Origin: Nocardioides sp. B-3
GTDB taxonomy: Bacteria; Actinomycetota; Actinomycetes; Propionibacteriales; Nocardioidaceae
Reading direction: 5' to 3'
Length of the DNA stretch: 64,000 nt
Assembly (NCBI RefSeq): GCF_024703895.1
Contig: NZ_CP087968.1
Coordinates: 1,860,001 to 1,924,000 of the forward strand
In this document: positions 18,154-30,684 of the stretch, piece after piece
Numbering within the stretch: the stretch's first letter is position 1
How the letters are laid out: each line of letters starts with the position of its first letter
Notes under the pieces: generated by a model
Told to the model about the DNA's origin: nothing
The model's input: only the letters and a program-made list of their open reading frames with translations
Databases searched by the model: none
Translations under genes and position numbers: made by a program

Positions 18154-19856
18154 CTCATCCCCTCGATGGCTTCACCTCCCCGGAACCCTTGCTCGTGGTC
18201 GGCGACGACGAGTCCGCCGCCGCCCCCGGCCCCCGACCGGGGCCACGTTCACGACCATCGCAGGCGCCACCGACATCGGCCGCGGCTGGAAGTCGGTCCT
18301 GTGGATGACCACCGATCGGGCGTCCCTCCGGCAACGGGCGTCGGCGCTGCCGCGGCTCGGCCGGGTCCGCGTCGTCGCCGTCTGGCTGACCGACGCGGCG
18401 GTGCCCCTCGTCGTACACCCCCGGCCCGAGTGGCCGGCGATCACCAGCCTGATGGCGCGTGAGGCAGGTCAAGGTGTGCTGACAGTGCTGCGGTTCGCGG
18501 CCCCGGTCCCCGCGCACCGGTGCTGATCGAGTGCGCCCGCCGGGCCGCCGACGGCGACCGCGGGCACGGTGGGCTGGTTGTCGGATATGCAGGACGCGAC
18601 GCGGCGGCAGGCCTCCGACCCACGCGCCCCGTTCTTCGATCGACCCGAGGACGCGGGCGATCCGGGAGCGCGACGTGCCACCGGACGTGGTGGTGGGACG
18701 CGGCCGACACCCCGAGGTCCACGCCGTCATCGACCGCGCGCCCCTCGTCGTCACCGACCCCGGCCTCGAGCCCATCGACGAGCAGGTCGTCAATCCGCGC
18801 GGCTGGCGCAAGGACTGGGACGAGCCGGTGCGTGACTTCGTGCCCGGTCGGCTGACCGAGCGGGCGATCCGGGAGCTCCGCGGCGTCCGGGGCCTGCGTG
18901 TCGACCTCACGACCGCGGACCCCCGGACCGTGGCCGGCCTCGCGATGGCCGGCATCCCGCTCCTCGCGACCGGCACCAACGCCGCGCTCAGCGAAGAGCT
19001 GACCACTGCGCTGGCGACGAAGAACGACCTCGACGACCCCCTCGCCCGTGAGCAGCACAGCGTCACGACCCGACGCGCCGCGCTCGACACCCACTCCACC
19101 CTCGCGTGGCGGCGCGACCTCGCGGACCGTGCAGGCGTCCGGTTCGTCGCGCAGCCCGGGGTCAGCGTCCTGCTCGCCACGATGCGCCCGCACCAGCTCG
19201 ACTTCGCGATGCGCCAGCTCGCGCGCCAGCAGGGCGTCGAGCTGCAGGTCGTCCTCGGCACCCACGCCCGGACGGTCGACGAGGACGAGGTCAGGGCCCG
19301 CCTCAACGGTCACGAGGTGATCGTGAGACCCCACGACAAGGACGCCTTCTTCGGCGACGTCCTCAACGACGCGGCGACCGTGGCCGACGGCGACGTGCTG
19401 CTCAAGGTCGACGACGACGACTGGTACTCCCCGCACGCCATCCACGACCTCCTCCTCGCCCGCCGCTACACCGGCGCCGAGGTGGTCGGCATGCCGAGCG
19501 AGTTCGTCTACCTCGAGGAGCTCGGCGTGACGGCCCGCCGCAACCACCCGACCGAGATCCACAACCGGTTCGTCGCGGGCGGCACGATCATGATCGACCG
19601 CCGGGTGCTGCGCAGCGTGGGCGGTTTCCGGCGCGCACGGCGATTCGTCGACGCTCAGCTGTTGAACGCGGTCGAGGCAAGCGGCGGCCGGATCTACCGC
19701 ACCCACGGCCTCGGCTACGTCCTTCGCCGTACGGCGAGTGGACACACCCGGCAGTCGGACCCCGAGTCCTTCCGGAAGCCCGAGATCCTCGAGCGCGAGT
19801 GGCCCGGGTTCCACGCGCCGCCGGAGCTCGTCCTCGAGGAGGGAGACCTGCCGTGA
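18150..19856 (+). CDS. Large glycosyltransferase with extra N-terminal domain (frameshifted)
   Basis: About 568 residues. The C-terminal 270 residues form a GT-A domain: VSVLLATMRPHQLDFAMRQL at the start, the catalytic metal motif GDVLLKVDDDDWYSPHAIHD, and FVAGGTIMIDRRVLRSVGGF. The N-terminal 290 residues have no clear family; they include LGRVRVVAVWLTDAAVPLVV and resemble the non-catalytic halves of actinobacterial polysaccharide glycosyltransferases. Frame corrections near 18230, 18515, 18555 and 18655 fall in this N-terminal part, so its exact sequence is uncertain. GTGA overlaps bind it to both neighbours. Confidence 0.78.
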
Positions 19857-21289
19857 CGCAACCACTGGTCCGCCGCAACGAGTGGCGTGCGCTCCCCACC
19901 GTGGAGCTCGGCGCCCGGACCCCCACCAAGAGCGTCAGCGTCGTCGTCCCGACCTGGGAGCGCGGACGCAACCTTGCCGTTCGTCCTCGCCGGGCTCGCC
20001 GCCCAGACCTACCCGGCACACCTGCTCGAGGTCGTGGTCGTGGACGACGGCAATCCGGAGCCGGTCCGCCTGCCTGACGTCAGGCAGGCAAACACCAAGC
20101 TGGTTCGCGTCACCGACGGCTGGGGTCGCGCCAACGCCTGCCACACGGGCGCGCGCGCCAGCGAGGGCGACGTCATCATGTGGCTCGACGCCGACATGCT
20201 CGCCTTCCGCGAGCACGTCGAGGCACAGCTGCAGTGGCACCACGAGATCGACTATGCCGTTGTCCTCGGCACCAAGCGCTTCGTCGACCCGCTCGCGCTG
20301 GCCGACAAGACTCCCGCGCAGGTCAGGGACGACGTCGCCAGCGGCGCGATCGACCGCACCCGGGACTGGGACGCCGAGGAGACCCACAAGTGGGTCGAGG
20401 GGATGTGGCGGCGTACCGACGACCTGACGCTCGCCGGACCGCGCGCCTTCCGCGCCCACGTCGGCGCGACCGGCTCGCTGACGCGCGCCCTCTATGACTC
20501 TTCCGGCGGTATGGCGACGGGCCTGCGCCTCGGAGAGGACATGGAGCTCAGGGCACCGGCTGGCCGAGGCCGGCGGCGTGCTGATCCCCGAGCACGCATC
20601 GAAGGCCCGGCACCCGGGCCAGACACACGTGATGCAGCACCGCGACCAGATCAACCGCTACAACGACGCGTTCTCGGCCAACCTCGTGCCGACGATGCGG
20701 CCCAAGCGCAACCGGCGCGGTCGGCGCTACGACGTGCCCTTCCTCGAGATCGTCCTCGACAGCCGGGGACACAGCGCGGTCGAGGTGATCGGCGTCGTCG
20801 ACGCAGTCCTCGACTCGTCGCTCGACGACCTGCGGATCCTCGTGATCGGCGACTTCGCGGACCTCACCGACCAGCGCCAGTCACCCCCGGGCGACCCGCA
20901 GCTCGAGCGGCGGATCGTTCATCGGACCTACTCCGGCGACCAGCGCGTCGAGCTGGTCGACGCGCTCCCCGGCGGACGATGCCGCTCGCCGTGGCGACTC
21001 ACCCTCGACGGCGTCTCCAGAGCGCCGAAGGGGGACGCGATCGAAGACCTCCTCGACGACTCCGGAGGCCCACCACGACGGTGCCGCGGTCATCGACGGC
21101 GTCGGTCGGCTGGAGCGAACGGCCGCGGTCGAGCGGGTGCGCCGGACGGGCGCGGAGGTGAGCGACGAGCGGTTGCAGGCGGCGTACGGACTGATCCGCG
21201 TCAGCACGAGTGACGCCGGCTGGGTCCCGACGGCCGAGCGCGAGGTCGTCCGCTACGAGGGCAAGATGAAACGACCGCTGGACCGTTAG
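19853..21289 (+). CDS. Glycosyltransferase, family-2-like (frameshifted)
   Basis: About 478 residues. N-terminal GT-A domain: [14 protein letters not shown], then [18 protein letters not shown] and the metal motif [19 protein letters not shown]. The next part, [13 protein letters not shown] and [13 protein letters not shown], is usual for family 2 enzymes that act on long chains. A C-terminal region of about 200 residues is not recognised. Frame corrections near 19975, 20555 and 21060. It ends at TAG 21287-21289, overlapping the convergent UDP-sugar dehydrogenase by four bases. Last gene of the sulfotransferase/glycosyltransferase operon. Confidence 0.8.
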
Positions 21290-22476
21290 TCCGAGCCGAA
21301 GAGGTCGCGCGTGTAGACCTTCTCGCGGACGTCGTCGAGCTCGGGCGCCATCCGGTTGGCCACGATCACGTCTGCCTTCGCCTTGAACTTGCCGAGGTCG
21401 GTGTAGACCTTCGACCCGAAGAACTTGCCATTGGCGTCGAGGTGCTCGTCGGCCAGCTCCGGTTCGTAGACGACGACCTTGACGCCCTTGCCCTTGATCC
21501 GCTTCATGATCCCCTGCACCGAGGACTCGCGGAAGTTGTCCGAGCCGGCCTTCATCAGCAGCCGGTGGATGCCGACGACCTTCGGCTGGCGGTCGAGGAT
21601 GTCGAAGGCGACGAAGTCCTTGCGGGTGGTGTTGGCGTCGACGATCGCGGTGATGAGCGTCTGCGGGACCTCGGAGTAGTTCGCGAGCAGCTGGCGCGTG
21701 TCCTTCGGGAGGCAGTAGCCGCCGTAGCCGAACGACGGGTTGTTGTAGTGCGTGCCGATGCGCGGGTCGAGGCCGACGCCGTCGATGATCTGCCGCGTCG
21801 AGAGGCCGTGCGAGAGGGCGAAGGAGTCGAGCTCGTTGAAGAAGGCCACCCGCATCGCGAGGTAGGTGTTGGCGAAGAGCTTGATGGACTCGGCCTCGGT
21901 GGGCTCGGTGAAGAGGACGGGTACGTCGTCGATGTCGGCGCCCTTCACCAGCAGCTCGGCGAAGCGGTGGGCCCGCGAGCTGTCCTCGCCGACCACGATC
22001 CGCGACGGGTGCAGGTTGTCGTGCAGAGCCTTGCCCTCGCGCAGGAACTCCGGGCTGAAGATCACGTTGTCGGTGCCGAGCCGCGCCCGGACGTCGGTGA
22101 CGTAGCCGACCGGGATCGTCGACTTGATCACCATCGTGGCCTCCGGCGCCGGGCGCATGACGTCGGCGATCACGGACTCGACCGAGCCGGTGTTGAAGTA
22201 GTTGGTGACCTCGTCATAGTTCGTCGGCGTCGCGATGATGACGAACTCGGCGTCGGCGTAGGCCTGCGCCGCATCCGTCGTGAACGTCAGCGCCGTGTCC
22301 TCTGACGCGAGGAACCGGGAGATGTCCTCGTCGTGGATCGGGCTCTCGCCGGCTCGCAGCCGCTCGATGCGCGCCTCGTCGAGGTCGAGGCCGACGACCT
22401 CGTTGTCGCGGGCGAGCAGGCAGGCCATGGAGAGTCCGACATAACCGAGGCCGACGACAGCAATCTTGGTGGTCAC
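21286..22476 (-). CDS. ugd: UDP-glucose 6-dehydrogenase
   Basis: 396 residues, uninterrupted. Converts UDP-glucose to UDP-glucuronate with two NAD+. Rossmann start [55 protein letters not shown]; the catalytic thiol in [20 protein letters not shown]. The sequence resembles the short Ugd type of enteric bacteria; a UDP-ManNAc dehydrogenase is less likely. Convergent with the glycosyltransferase operon, so it probably supplies uronic acid donor for the same glycan. Confidence 0.92.
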   Translation of the reverse strand: MTTKIAVVGLGYVGLSMACLLARDNEVVGLDLDEARIERLRAGESPIHDEDISRFLASEDTALTFTTDAAQAYADAEFVIIATPTNYDEVTNYFNTGSVESVIADVMRPAPEATMVIKSTIPVGYVTDVRARLGTDNVIFSPEFLREGKALHDNLHPSRIVVGEDSSRAHRFAELLVKGADIDDVPVLFTEPTEAESIKLFANTYLAMRVAFFNELDSFALSHGLSTRQIIDGVGLDPRIGTHYNNPSFGYGGYCLPKDTRQLLANYSEVPQTLITAIVDANTTRKDFVAFDILDRQPKVVGIHRLLMKAGSDNFRESSVQGIMKRIKGKGVKVVVYEPELADEHLDANGKFFGSKVYTDLGKFKAKADVIVANRMAPELDDVREKVYTRDLFGSD

Positions 22477-22494
22477 CGAGCCATCATCCCCGAC

Positions 22495-23639
22495 TCAGGT
22501 TGCCAGCGCCCTCGCCATCCGGTGAACAATCTCCGTCAGCCGCTCCGCCGACGTCGCGATGTTGAGCCGCACGTGCCCGGTCGACCCCGGGTGGTAGTCG
22601 TGCCCGGGGGCCAGTCGCACCCTGCCACGCTCGAGGCAGACCTGCGCCGGATCGCGGAACCCGTAGGCCCGCAGGTCCAGCCACGCGAGGTAGGTCGCCT
22701 CCAGCGGCCGCATCCGCGCGAGCGGGAGGTGCTCGGCGAGGAGCGCCTCGAGCAGCGTCCGCTGACGGTCGAGGCGTTCGACCGGGGCTGCCAGCCACGG
22801 ATCCCCTTCGTCGTACGCCGCTAGGGCGGCCACGACACCGAGCGTCGACCACGAGTCGTTGCGAGCCATCGGTGCGCCGAAGAGGCGGTCGCGGGTCGCG
22901 ACGTCGCCGGCCACGACCCGGGCGCACTTGAGGCCGGCGATGTTGAAGGCCTTGGACGCCGCCACCAGCGCAACCGCGTGGTCGGCCGTCCCGTCGACCG
23001 CGAGGTAGGAGACGTGGTCGGCTCCGGGCAGCACGAGGGGCGCATGGATCTCGTCGCTGATCACGCGGGCGCCGTGGCGCACCACGACGTCGCGGATGCC
23101 TTCGAGCTCTGCGTGCGTGAAGACCCGACCCCACGGGTTGTGCGGCTGCGTCAGGATCAGCGTCCGCGCGCCGTCGGCGAAGGCGGCGTCCGGGGCCTCG
23201 AGATCGATCACGGCCCGCTCGTCGTCGGGGTCCACGACGAGGTCCACCCGCTTGCGGCCGGTGATCTCGGCGATCTCGAGCTGCGGCGAGTAGGCCGGGA
23301 CGGGCATCACGACGGGCGCGTCCTCGCTGAGCACGTCGAGCGCGAGCCGCATGCCGGCCGTGACGTCGACGGTCGGGATCACCAGCTCCGGATCGACGGT
23401 CTGGTCGAAGTGTCGCTCCGCCCAGTCGGCGTACGCACGACCGAGCTCGCCGCCGAAGGCGTACGGCGGATAGCCGGTCCGGCCCCGGATCACGGCCTCG
23501 AGCAGGGCGTCGGTGATGACGTCGGCGACGGCGTAGTCCATCTCCGCGACCCACGCCGGGATCACGCCCGGCTCGGTCATGCCCCACTTGAGGACCCGGG
23601 GGCTCGGCGGGCTTCGTCGTCGGTCAGGTCGCGAATCAT
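22495..23639 (-). CDS. PatB/MalY-type cystathionine beta-lyase-like aminotransferase (one frameshift)
   Basis: PLP enzyme of fold type I, class I/II, about 381 residues. Opening residues LKWGMTEPGVIPAWVAEMDY are the hallmark of the PatB/MalY C-S beta-lyase branch. The substrate/PLP segment is LTQPHNPWGRVFT, the Asp is in ARVISDEIHAPLVLPG, and the Schiff-base lysine is in VAASKAFNIAGLKCA. The true start is 23639 (MIRDLTDDEARRAR); one extra G in a run of five near 23603 hides it and makes a later ATG look like the start. Divergent from fabH with 24 bases between. May cleave cystathionine or another sulfur conjugate. Confidence 0.87.
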
Positions 23640-23663
23640 GCGATCGAGCCTATTCTCGGGGAC

Positions 23664-24656
23664 ATGACGATCATGCAGGCGACCGAGCTGACGCACGCCG
23701 CGATGTTGGGACTGGGGGTCTATCGCCCCGAGCGGGTGGTGACCAACGAGGAGATCTGCGAGACGCTCGACTCCACGGACGAGTGGATCCAGAGCCGGTC
23801 GGGGATCCGGACCCGCCGGTTCGCCGGGGCGGAGGAGAGCCTGATCGGGATGGCGACGGCCGCCGCCGAGCGCGCGCTGGCGGTCTCCGGCGTGAGCGCC
23901 GACCAGCTCGGGTGCGTCATCGTCGCCACCTCCACGCACCCCGAGCACACGCCGGCATCGGCGCCGCAGGTCGCGACCGCGCTCGGCTCGACCGCCGCCG
24001 CCTTCGACGTGTCCGCCGGGTGCGCGGGCTTCTGCCACGCGCTCAACCCGGCGTCCGCGATGGTCCGCTCGGGGGCGGAGTCACACGTCCCGGTCATCGG
24101 CGTCGAGCAGCTCAGCCGCTTCATGGATCCCACCGACCGCGGCACCGCGTTCATCTTCGCGGACGGCGCCGGTGCCGTCGTGGTGGGACCTTCGGGTGCC
24201 ACGGGCATCGGCCCGACGGCGTGGGGATCCGACGGCTCGCAGTCAGGCGTCATCACCCAGACCCCGAGCTGCCTCGGCGCGCACACCGAGACCCCCGTCG
24301 TGCAGATGGAGGGTACGGCGGTCTTCCGCTGGGCTCCGTTCGCGATGGCCGAGGTGGCGCACTCGGCGCTGCGCGCGGCAGGGGTCGCGGTGGACGACCT
24401 CGACGCCTTCATCCCGCACCAGGCCAACCTGCGGATCACCCAGACGCTGTCGCGCAACATCAAGCTGCCCGAGTCGGTCGCGGTCGCCACCGACATCGTG
24501 GACTCCGGCAACACCTCCGCCGCGTCCGTGCCGCTGGCCATGGAGGCCATGCTGCGCAAGGGCGAAGCCCGGGTCGGCGACGTCGCCCTGCTGATCGCGT
24601 TCGGCGCCGGGCTCAGCTATGCGGGCCGGGTCGTCGCCCTCCCGCCGATCGAGTAG
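23664..24656 (+). CDS. fabH: 3-oxoacyl-ACP synthase III (KAS III)
   Basis: 330 residues, uninterrupted. Condenses an acyl-CoA primer with malonyl-ACP in the first step of fatty acid synthesis. Catalytic triad: Cys in FDVSAGCAGFCHAL, His in DAFIPHQANLRITQ, Asn in VDSGNTSAASVPLAM. STDEWIQSRSGIRTRRFA is the conserved N-terminal block. A -10-like TATTCT at 23651-23656 lies seven bases before the ATG, so the mRNA may be leaderless. It is not next to other fab genes, so it could be the branched-chain primer enzyme or serve a special acyl product. Confidence 0.9.
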   Translation: MTIMQATELTHAAMLGLGVYRPERVVTNEEICETLDSTDEWIQSRSGIRTRRFAGAEESLIGMATAAAERALAVSGVSADQLGCVIVATSTHPEHTPASAPQVATALGSTAAAFDVSAGCAGFCHALNPASAMVRSGAESHVPVIGVEQLSRFMDPTDRGTAFIFADGAGAVVVGPSGATGIGPTAWGSDGSQSGVITQTPSCLGAHTETPVVQMEGTAVFRWAPFAMAEVAHSALRAAGVAVDDLDAFIPHQANLRITQTLSRNIKLPESVAVATDIVDSGNTSAASVPLAMEAMLRKGEARVGDVALLIAFGAGLSYAGRVVALPPIE

Positions 24657-25239
24657 ATCGCTGCCCCCACGCCCACCCGGCCAGCCCGAAGAGCACCGGC
24701 CACAACGCGAGCCGTTCCATCGCACCGGCGGCAGCGGCGTCCTCGCCGCCGACCACGAACACCGCCGCCGCGCCGGCGGTGACGACGCCGGTCGCCAACA
24801 ACGCCTTGGCCAGTCCGGGCTGCGTGTGCCGGATCCGGTGACCGAGGAGTGCCAGCGCAAAGGGCTGCGCCACGAAGAGCGGCGTCGCCGCGATGGCGTG
24901 CAAGGTCGCGTCCCCGGTCGAGCGGTGCCAGACCTGTCGCGACCGAGCTCGCGCCGGAGACGATCAGCAGCCCGGTCACCCACGGGCCCAGCTCCTTGTT
25001 GGACAGCAGCGCGCCGCCGGCCAGCAGTGCGCCGTACGCCATGAAGGAGCCGTTCATCACCTCGTGACGCGGGGAGCAGTAGGCCTCCGAGCAGCCGATC
25101 TCGCCGAGCTTGCTCACCGTGTCGGTGACGAAGTCGTAGCCTCCGGTCGTCGCCGCCGCGGTGATGATCTCCGTGGCGATGTAGGTCGGGCGGGCGAGGA
25201 GAGCCGGGGGCTCCGAGGCGGCCCGGGGGTGGTCGGCAT
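24613..25239 (-). CDS. DUF998 family membrane protein (frameshifted)
   Basis: About 208 residues with six predicted membrane helices. FVTDTVSKLGEIGCSEAYCS matches the conserved SxLG stretch after helix 1 of DUF998 proteins; FMAYGALLAGGALL, WVTGLLIVSGASSVATGL and FVAQPFALALLGHRIRH are other helices. Frame corrections near 25190 and near 24920 join the three pieces. Its end runs 44 bases into the convergent fabH end, so the last residues are uncertain. Function of the family is unknown. Confidence 0.7.
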
Positions 25240-25462
25240 TCGGTCACCGTAGACGGGTTTTCGTCCCCGAAGCGACGAAGTTGGGGTCCGTGCCGTATCG
25301 TTGCTCATGTTGAAGGGATGACTCCCGAGTCGTCCCGGCCGCACACGATGTCGCGGCCCTCATCTCGCACTCCCGGTTTTCGGTTCGCTGGACAGCAGCA
25401 CGGGTGGATGTCTTCAGCGGCCGGGGGCACAGTGTCCCGGCACGAAAACAAAGGAAATGATC

Positions 25463-25666
25463 ATGGCTACTGGAACTGTCAAGTGGTTCAACGCCGAAAA
25501 GGGCTTCGGCTTCATCGCTCAGGATGGTGGCGGCGAGGACGTCTTCGTCCACTACTCCACGATCCAGAGCAACGGCTACAAGTCGCTCGATGAGAACCAG
25601 AAGGTCGAGTTCGACCTCGCCGCCGGCCCCAAGGGTCCGCAGGCCGAGAACGTTCGCGTCTCCTGA
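25463..25666 (+). CDS. Cold-shock protein (CspA family)
   Basis: 67-residue single cold-shock domain that binds single-stranded nucleic acid. RNP1 is [12 protein letters not shown]2 is DVFVHYSTI; starts [17 protein letters not shown]. The ATG at 25463 is preferred over the one at 25457 because AAAGGA lies seven bases before it. The region upstream from 25240 is gene-free for 223 bases, consistent with the long leader seen in csp mRNAs. A strong terminator follows at 25674. Monocistronic. Confidence 0.95.
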   Translation: MATGTVKWFNAEKGFGFIAQDGGGEDVFVHYSTIQSNGYKSLDENQKVEFDLAAGPKGPQAENVRVS

Positions 25667-25673
25667 TTTGAAA

Positions 25674-25710
25674 CGAGGGGCCCCGACCGCACTGCGGTCG
25701 GGGCCCCTCG
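25674..25710 (+). terminator. Terminator of the cold-shock gene
   Basis: Perfect inverted repeat of 18 bp around a single central base, arms 25674-25691 and 25693-25710 (left arm CGAGGGGCCCCGACCGCA), eight bases after the csp stop. No T-run follows, as is usual in actinobacteria. It also lies beyond the end of the convergent HesB-like gene and probably stops both. Confidence 0.9.
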
Positions 25711-25737
25711 TGCATTTCGGCTGGGGCGTCCTGTCCG

Positions 25738-26007
25738 TCAGGCCTGTTGGCCGAGCGCGAACTGGATGTTGCCCTGCTCATCCACGCCGCCGTCCAGCAC
25801 CTTGTCGGCCAGCATCTCCGATGCAGGCCCATCGACGTAGACGGTGGCGCCGTTCTGCTCCACCACTTGGTCGTCCTGCTCGGCATGATCGGCGGGACTG
25901 ACCGACAGGGACTGCCCGTCGGCAGTGATCCGGAGGCCCGAGACCTCCGGCACCTCCTCGACGAGCTGCTTGACGATCTCGGTCACGTTCTCGGTGAGAG
26001 CAAGCAT
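25738..26007 (-). CDS. HesB/IscA-like protein lacking the cysteines
   Basis: 89 residues. Starts MLALTENVTEIVKQLVEEV, followed by GLRIT, then QVVEQNGATVYVDGPASEML and KVLDGGVDEQGNIQFALG, the strand order of A-type iron-sulfur carriers. None of the three cysteines that bind the cluster in IscA is present; there is no Cys at all. It may be a scaffold-fold protein with another role. GGAAGGAG precedes the ATG. The 272 bases between it and the next gene (26008-26279) hold nothing I can identify. Confidence 0.75.
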   Translation of the reverse strand: MLALTENVTEIVKQLVEEVPEVSGLRITADGQSLSVSPADHAEQDDQVVEQNGATVYVDGPASEMLADKVLDGGVDEQGNIQFALGQQA

Positions 26008-26279
26008 GGCTCTCCTTCCGACTGGCGAATGTGTCCCCTTCACCATGTCTCGGATCAGCCGCGCGGGCAAACGCCTGTCGAGGATGCGGGACGCCCGACC
26101 TCCGCAGCGCGACCACCACAGCGCGGGCCATCGGGGAGATGGTCCAGTGGCAAACGGTCGTGCACGACCCGTTTCGACAGCCGTCTGACACTGGCCTATC
26201 GAGGTGCTCGAGCAGCTACTCCGCTCCCGGCCGAGGGTGAGGCGACGACGGCGTTGCCGAGGCCGACGCCCTGCGAGAC

Positions 26280-28786
<2,507 letters not shown>

Positions 28787-28808
28787 GTCGGGGATCGTGC
28801 CAGACCTA

Positions 28809-28822
28809 TGCAACTAGTTGCA
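28809..28822. promoter_or_regulatory. Probable PadR operator
   Basis: Perfect 14-bp palindrome TGCAACTAGTTGCA, 23 bases upstream of the PadR start and 13 bases from the convergent-side end of the Lrp gene. Position and dyad symmetry fit autoregulation of the PadR/fadH operon. Not experimentally shown. Confidence 0.7.
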
Positions 28823-28834
28823 AGGTGCCCGTCG

Positions 28835-29320
28835 TCACAGCACTCCCGCGCCCACCATCTCCTCGAAGACCAGCTGGGTCTCGGTGTGCCGCACGATCGG
28901 GTGCACGTTGATGTGCTCGAGCACCGGGTCAGCGCAGCTGCTGGGTCGACGCGACGGCGACTCGGGAGGAGATAGTCGTCCTCGCCGCCGACGTGCAGGA
29001 TCCGAACGACGCCCGGGATCGCGGGGAGCGCCCGGTGGAACCGCGCCACGTGGTCGCGGTTGTGGCTGCCGAGCCGCACCTTGATCACGGCCTCGGATGG
29101 GAAAGCCGAGGGCGGCCGGGTCGACGTCCGCGTGGACGCCACGCACGATCGCACGCTCCCGCAAGGACCGCACGCGGGCCGGGCAGGTCGACTCGGCGAT
29201 GCCCACCCTCGCCGCCAGTGCCGAGTTGGTGATCCGGCCGTCCTCGGTCAGCTCGGACAGGATGCGCAGGTCGACGGCGTCGAGCGCCGCATGATCTGTC
29301 GGTGAACCGGGACGCGGCAT
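28835..29320 (-). CDS. Lrp/AsnC-family regulator (frameshifted)
   Basis: About 161 residues. N-terminal HTH: LDAVDLRILSELTEDGRITN, then SALAARVGIAESTCPARVRS. The C-terminal RAM ligand domain has VKVRLGSHNRDHVARFHRAL, VVRILHVGGEDDYLL and ends VFEEMVGAGVL. Shifts near 29100, 28960 and 28930. Divergent from the cystathionine gamma-synthase-type gene with 94 bases between, where CCGAGGA occurs in both orientations (about 29327 and 29390). It probably regulates that gene in response to an amino acid, perhaps methionine. Confidence 0.83.
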   Translation of the reverse strand: MPRPGSPTDHAALDAVDLRILSELTEDGRITNSALAARVGIAESTCPARVRSLRERAIVRGVHADVDPAALGFPIRGRDQGAARQPQPRPRGAVPPGAPRDPGRRSDPARRRRGRLSPPESPSRRPSSCADPVLEHINVHPIVRHTETQLVFEEMVGAGVL

Positions 29321-29414
29321 CTGATTTCCTCGGATTCTGCGGGGTGCCCGGGGATCAGGATGTTCTTCTTCGAAGGTCATTCCCAAGTGCCGAGGATTAT
29401 TCCACGATGGCCGC

Positions 29415-30593
29415 ATGACCAGCCTTGACACCCTCGCTGTCCACGCCGGCCGCGGCGACCTCTCGGCGCTGGGCGTGCACGCCCTTCCGCTCGACTTCTC
29501 CACCACCAACCCGCTCCCGTCGATCGGGCTGGGTGGGGATTCCTACGAGTCCATGGCGACCGGCGGACGTCCCACAGAAGGCGGGCTGGTCTACCAGCGC
29601 CTCTGGAACCCCACGGTGGCCCGCTTCGAGGAGGGCCTCGCCACCCTCGAGCGCACCGAGGCGGCCGTCGCCTTCTCGACCGGCATGGCTTCCGTGACCG
29701 CGGCAGTCCTCGCCGCCGTCGCCGAGCACGGCTCCGGCGGCCGCCACGTCGTCGCGGTCCGCCCGTTGTACGGCGGAACCGACCATCTCCCGGCGTCGGG
29801 CACGCTCGGCGTCGAGACGACCTTCTGCACGGCCGACGAGGTCGCGTCGGTGGTGCGGGCCGACACCTGTCTCGTCGTGCTCGAGACGCCGGCCAACCCC
29901 ACGCTCGAGCTCGTCGACATCGCGGCCGTGGTCGGTGCAGCAGGCGCCGTACCCGTGCTGGTGGACAACACCTTTGCGACGCCGGTCCTGCAGAACCCCG
30001 CGGCGCTCGGCGCCGCGCTCGTGCTGCACAGCGCCACGAAGTACATCGGTGGCCACGGTGACGCGATGGGCGGCGTCATCGCCTGCGACGAGCGGTGGGC
30101 CGGGGCGCTGCGTCGGGTGCGTGCGGTCACGGGGGCGCTGCTGCACCCGATGGGCGCCTACCTGCTGCACCGCGGGCTGGCCACCCTGCCGCTGCGCATG
30201 CGCGCCCAGCAGGAGGGCGCGAGCAAGCTCGCGACGTGGCTCGTGGAGCAACCCGGCGTCGGCGATGTCTTCTTCCCCGGCCTGCCCGAGTGCGACCCGC
30301 TGCACCCGGTCGGTCGTCAGATGCGCGGCCCCGGAGCCGTGCTCGCGTTCCGGGTCGAGGGTGGGTATGCCGCAGCCGCCCGCGTCACCGAGGCGGTGGC
30401 GCTCTTCACCCACGCGGTCTCCCCGGGCGGCGTCGACTCGCTGGTCCAGCACCCCGCCGCGCTCACCCACCGGCCGGTGGCCAGCGAGGCCAAGCCCCAC
30501 GACGACCTGCTGCGGCTCTCGATCGGCCCGGAGGACGCCGACGATCTCTGCGCCGATCTCGCGCAGGCGCTCGCGGCCTCCCAACTCATGTAA
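29415..30593 (+). CDS. metB: Cystathionine gamma-synthase / trans-sulfuration PLP enzyme
   Basis: 392 residues, uninterrupted. PLP enzyme of the Cys/Met metabolism family, forming cystathionine from an activated homoserine and cysteine, or cleaving it. Cofactor features: phosphate site AFSTGMASVTAAVLA, Asp in VPVLVDNTFATPVLQNP, and the Schiff-base lysine in LVLHSATKYIGGHGDAMGG. C-terminal VSPGGVDSLVQHPAALTH is the substrate carboxylate site. Synthase versus lyase cannot be decided from sequence alone. Divergent Lrp-type regulator suggests amino-acid control. Followed by a hairpin flanked by two operator-like palindromes. Confidence 0.88.
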   Translation: MTSLDTLAVHAGRGDLSALGVHALPLDFSTTNPLPSIGLGGDSYESMATGGRPTEGGLVYQRLWNPTVARFEEGLATLERTEAAVAFSTGMASVTAAVLAAVAEHGSGGRHVVAVRPLYGGTDHLPASGTLGVETTFCTADEVASVVRADTCLVVLETPANPTLELVDIAAVVGAAGAVPVLVDNTFATPVLQNPAALGAALVLHSATKYIGGHGDAMGGVIACDERWAGALRRVRAVTGALLHPMGAYLLHRGLATLPLRMRAQQEGASKLATWLVEQPGVGDVFFPGLPECDPLHPVGRQMRGPGAVLAFRVEGGYAAAARVTEAVALFTHAVSPGGVDSLVQHPAALTHRPVASEAKPHDDLLRLSIGPEDADDLCADLAQALAASQLM

Positions 30594-30660
30594 CCGGCGT
30601 TTACACCAACTGACCGGCCGATGCAGCGGCCGGTCAGTTCATGTAGACGCCGGTTACATG
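30587..30660. promoter_or_regulatory. Nested inverted repeats: terminator hairpin flanked by two TGTAA-N7-TTACA operators
   Basis: Inner hairpin: perfect 13-bp arms 30608-30620 and 30627-30639 (AACTGACCGGCCG) with a 6-base loop, a good terminator for metB. Outer 14-bp arms 30587-30600 and 30647-30660 (CATGTAACCGGCGT). Each outer arm is part of its own palindrome, TGTAACCGGCGTTTACA at 30589-30605 and TGTAGACGCCGGTTACA at 30642-30658, so the second and first are inverted copies of one operator sequence. The first overlaps the metB stop; the second lies 53 bases before the racemase start. Confidence 0.7.
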
Positions 30661-30684
30661 GAGTGAGACGCACCCTCGCGACCG

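Noticed and set aside
26008..26279. Small ORFs between the HesB-like gene and fadH
   Set aside because: No ribosome-binding sites, no recognisable composition or motifs; left as empty intergenic sequence.
30587..30660. Insertion-sequence terminal repeats
   Set aside because: Only 46 bases lie between the arms, no transposase and no target duplication.
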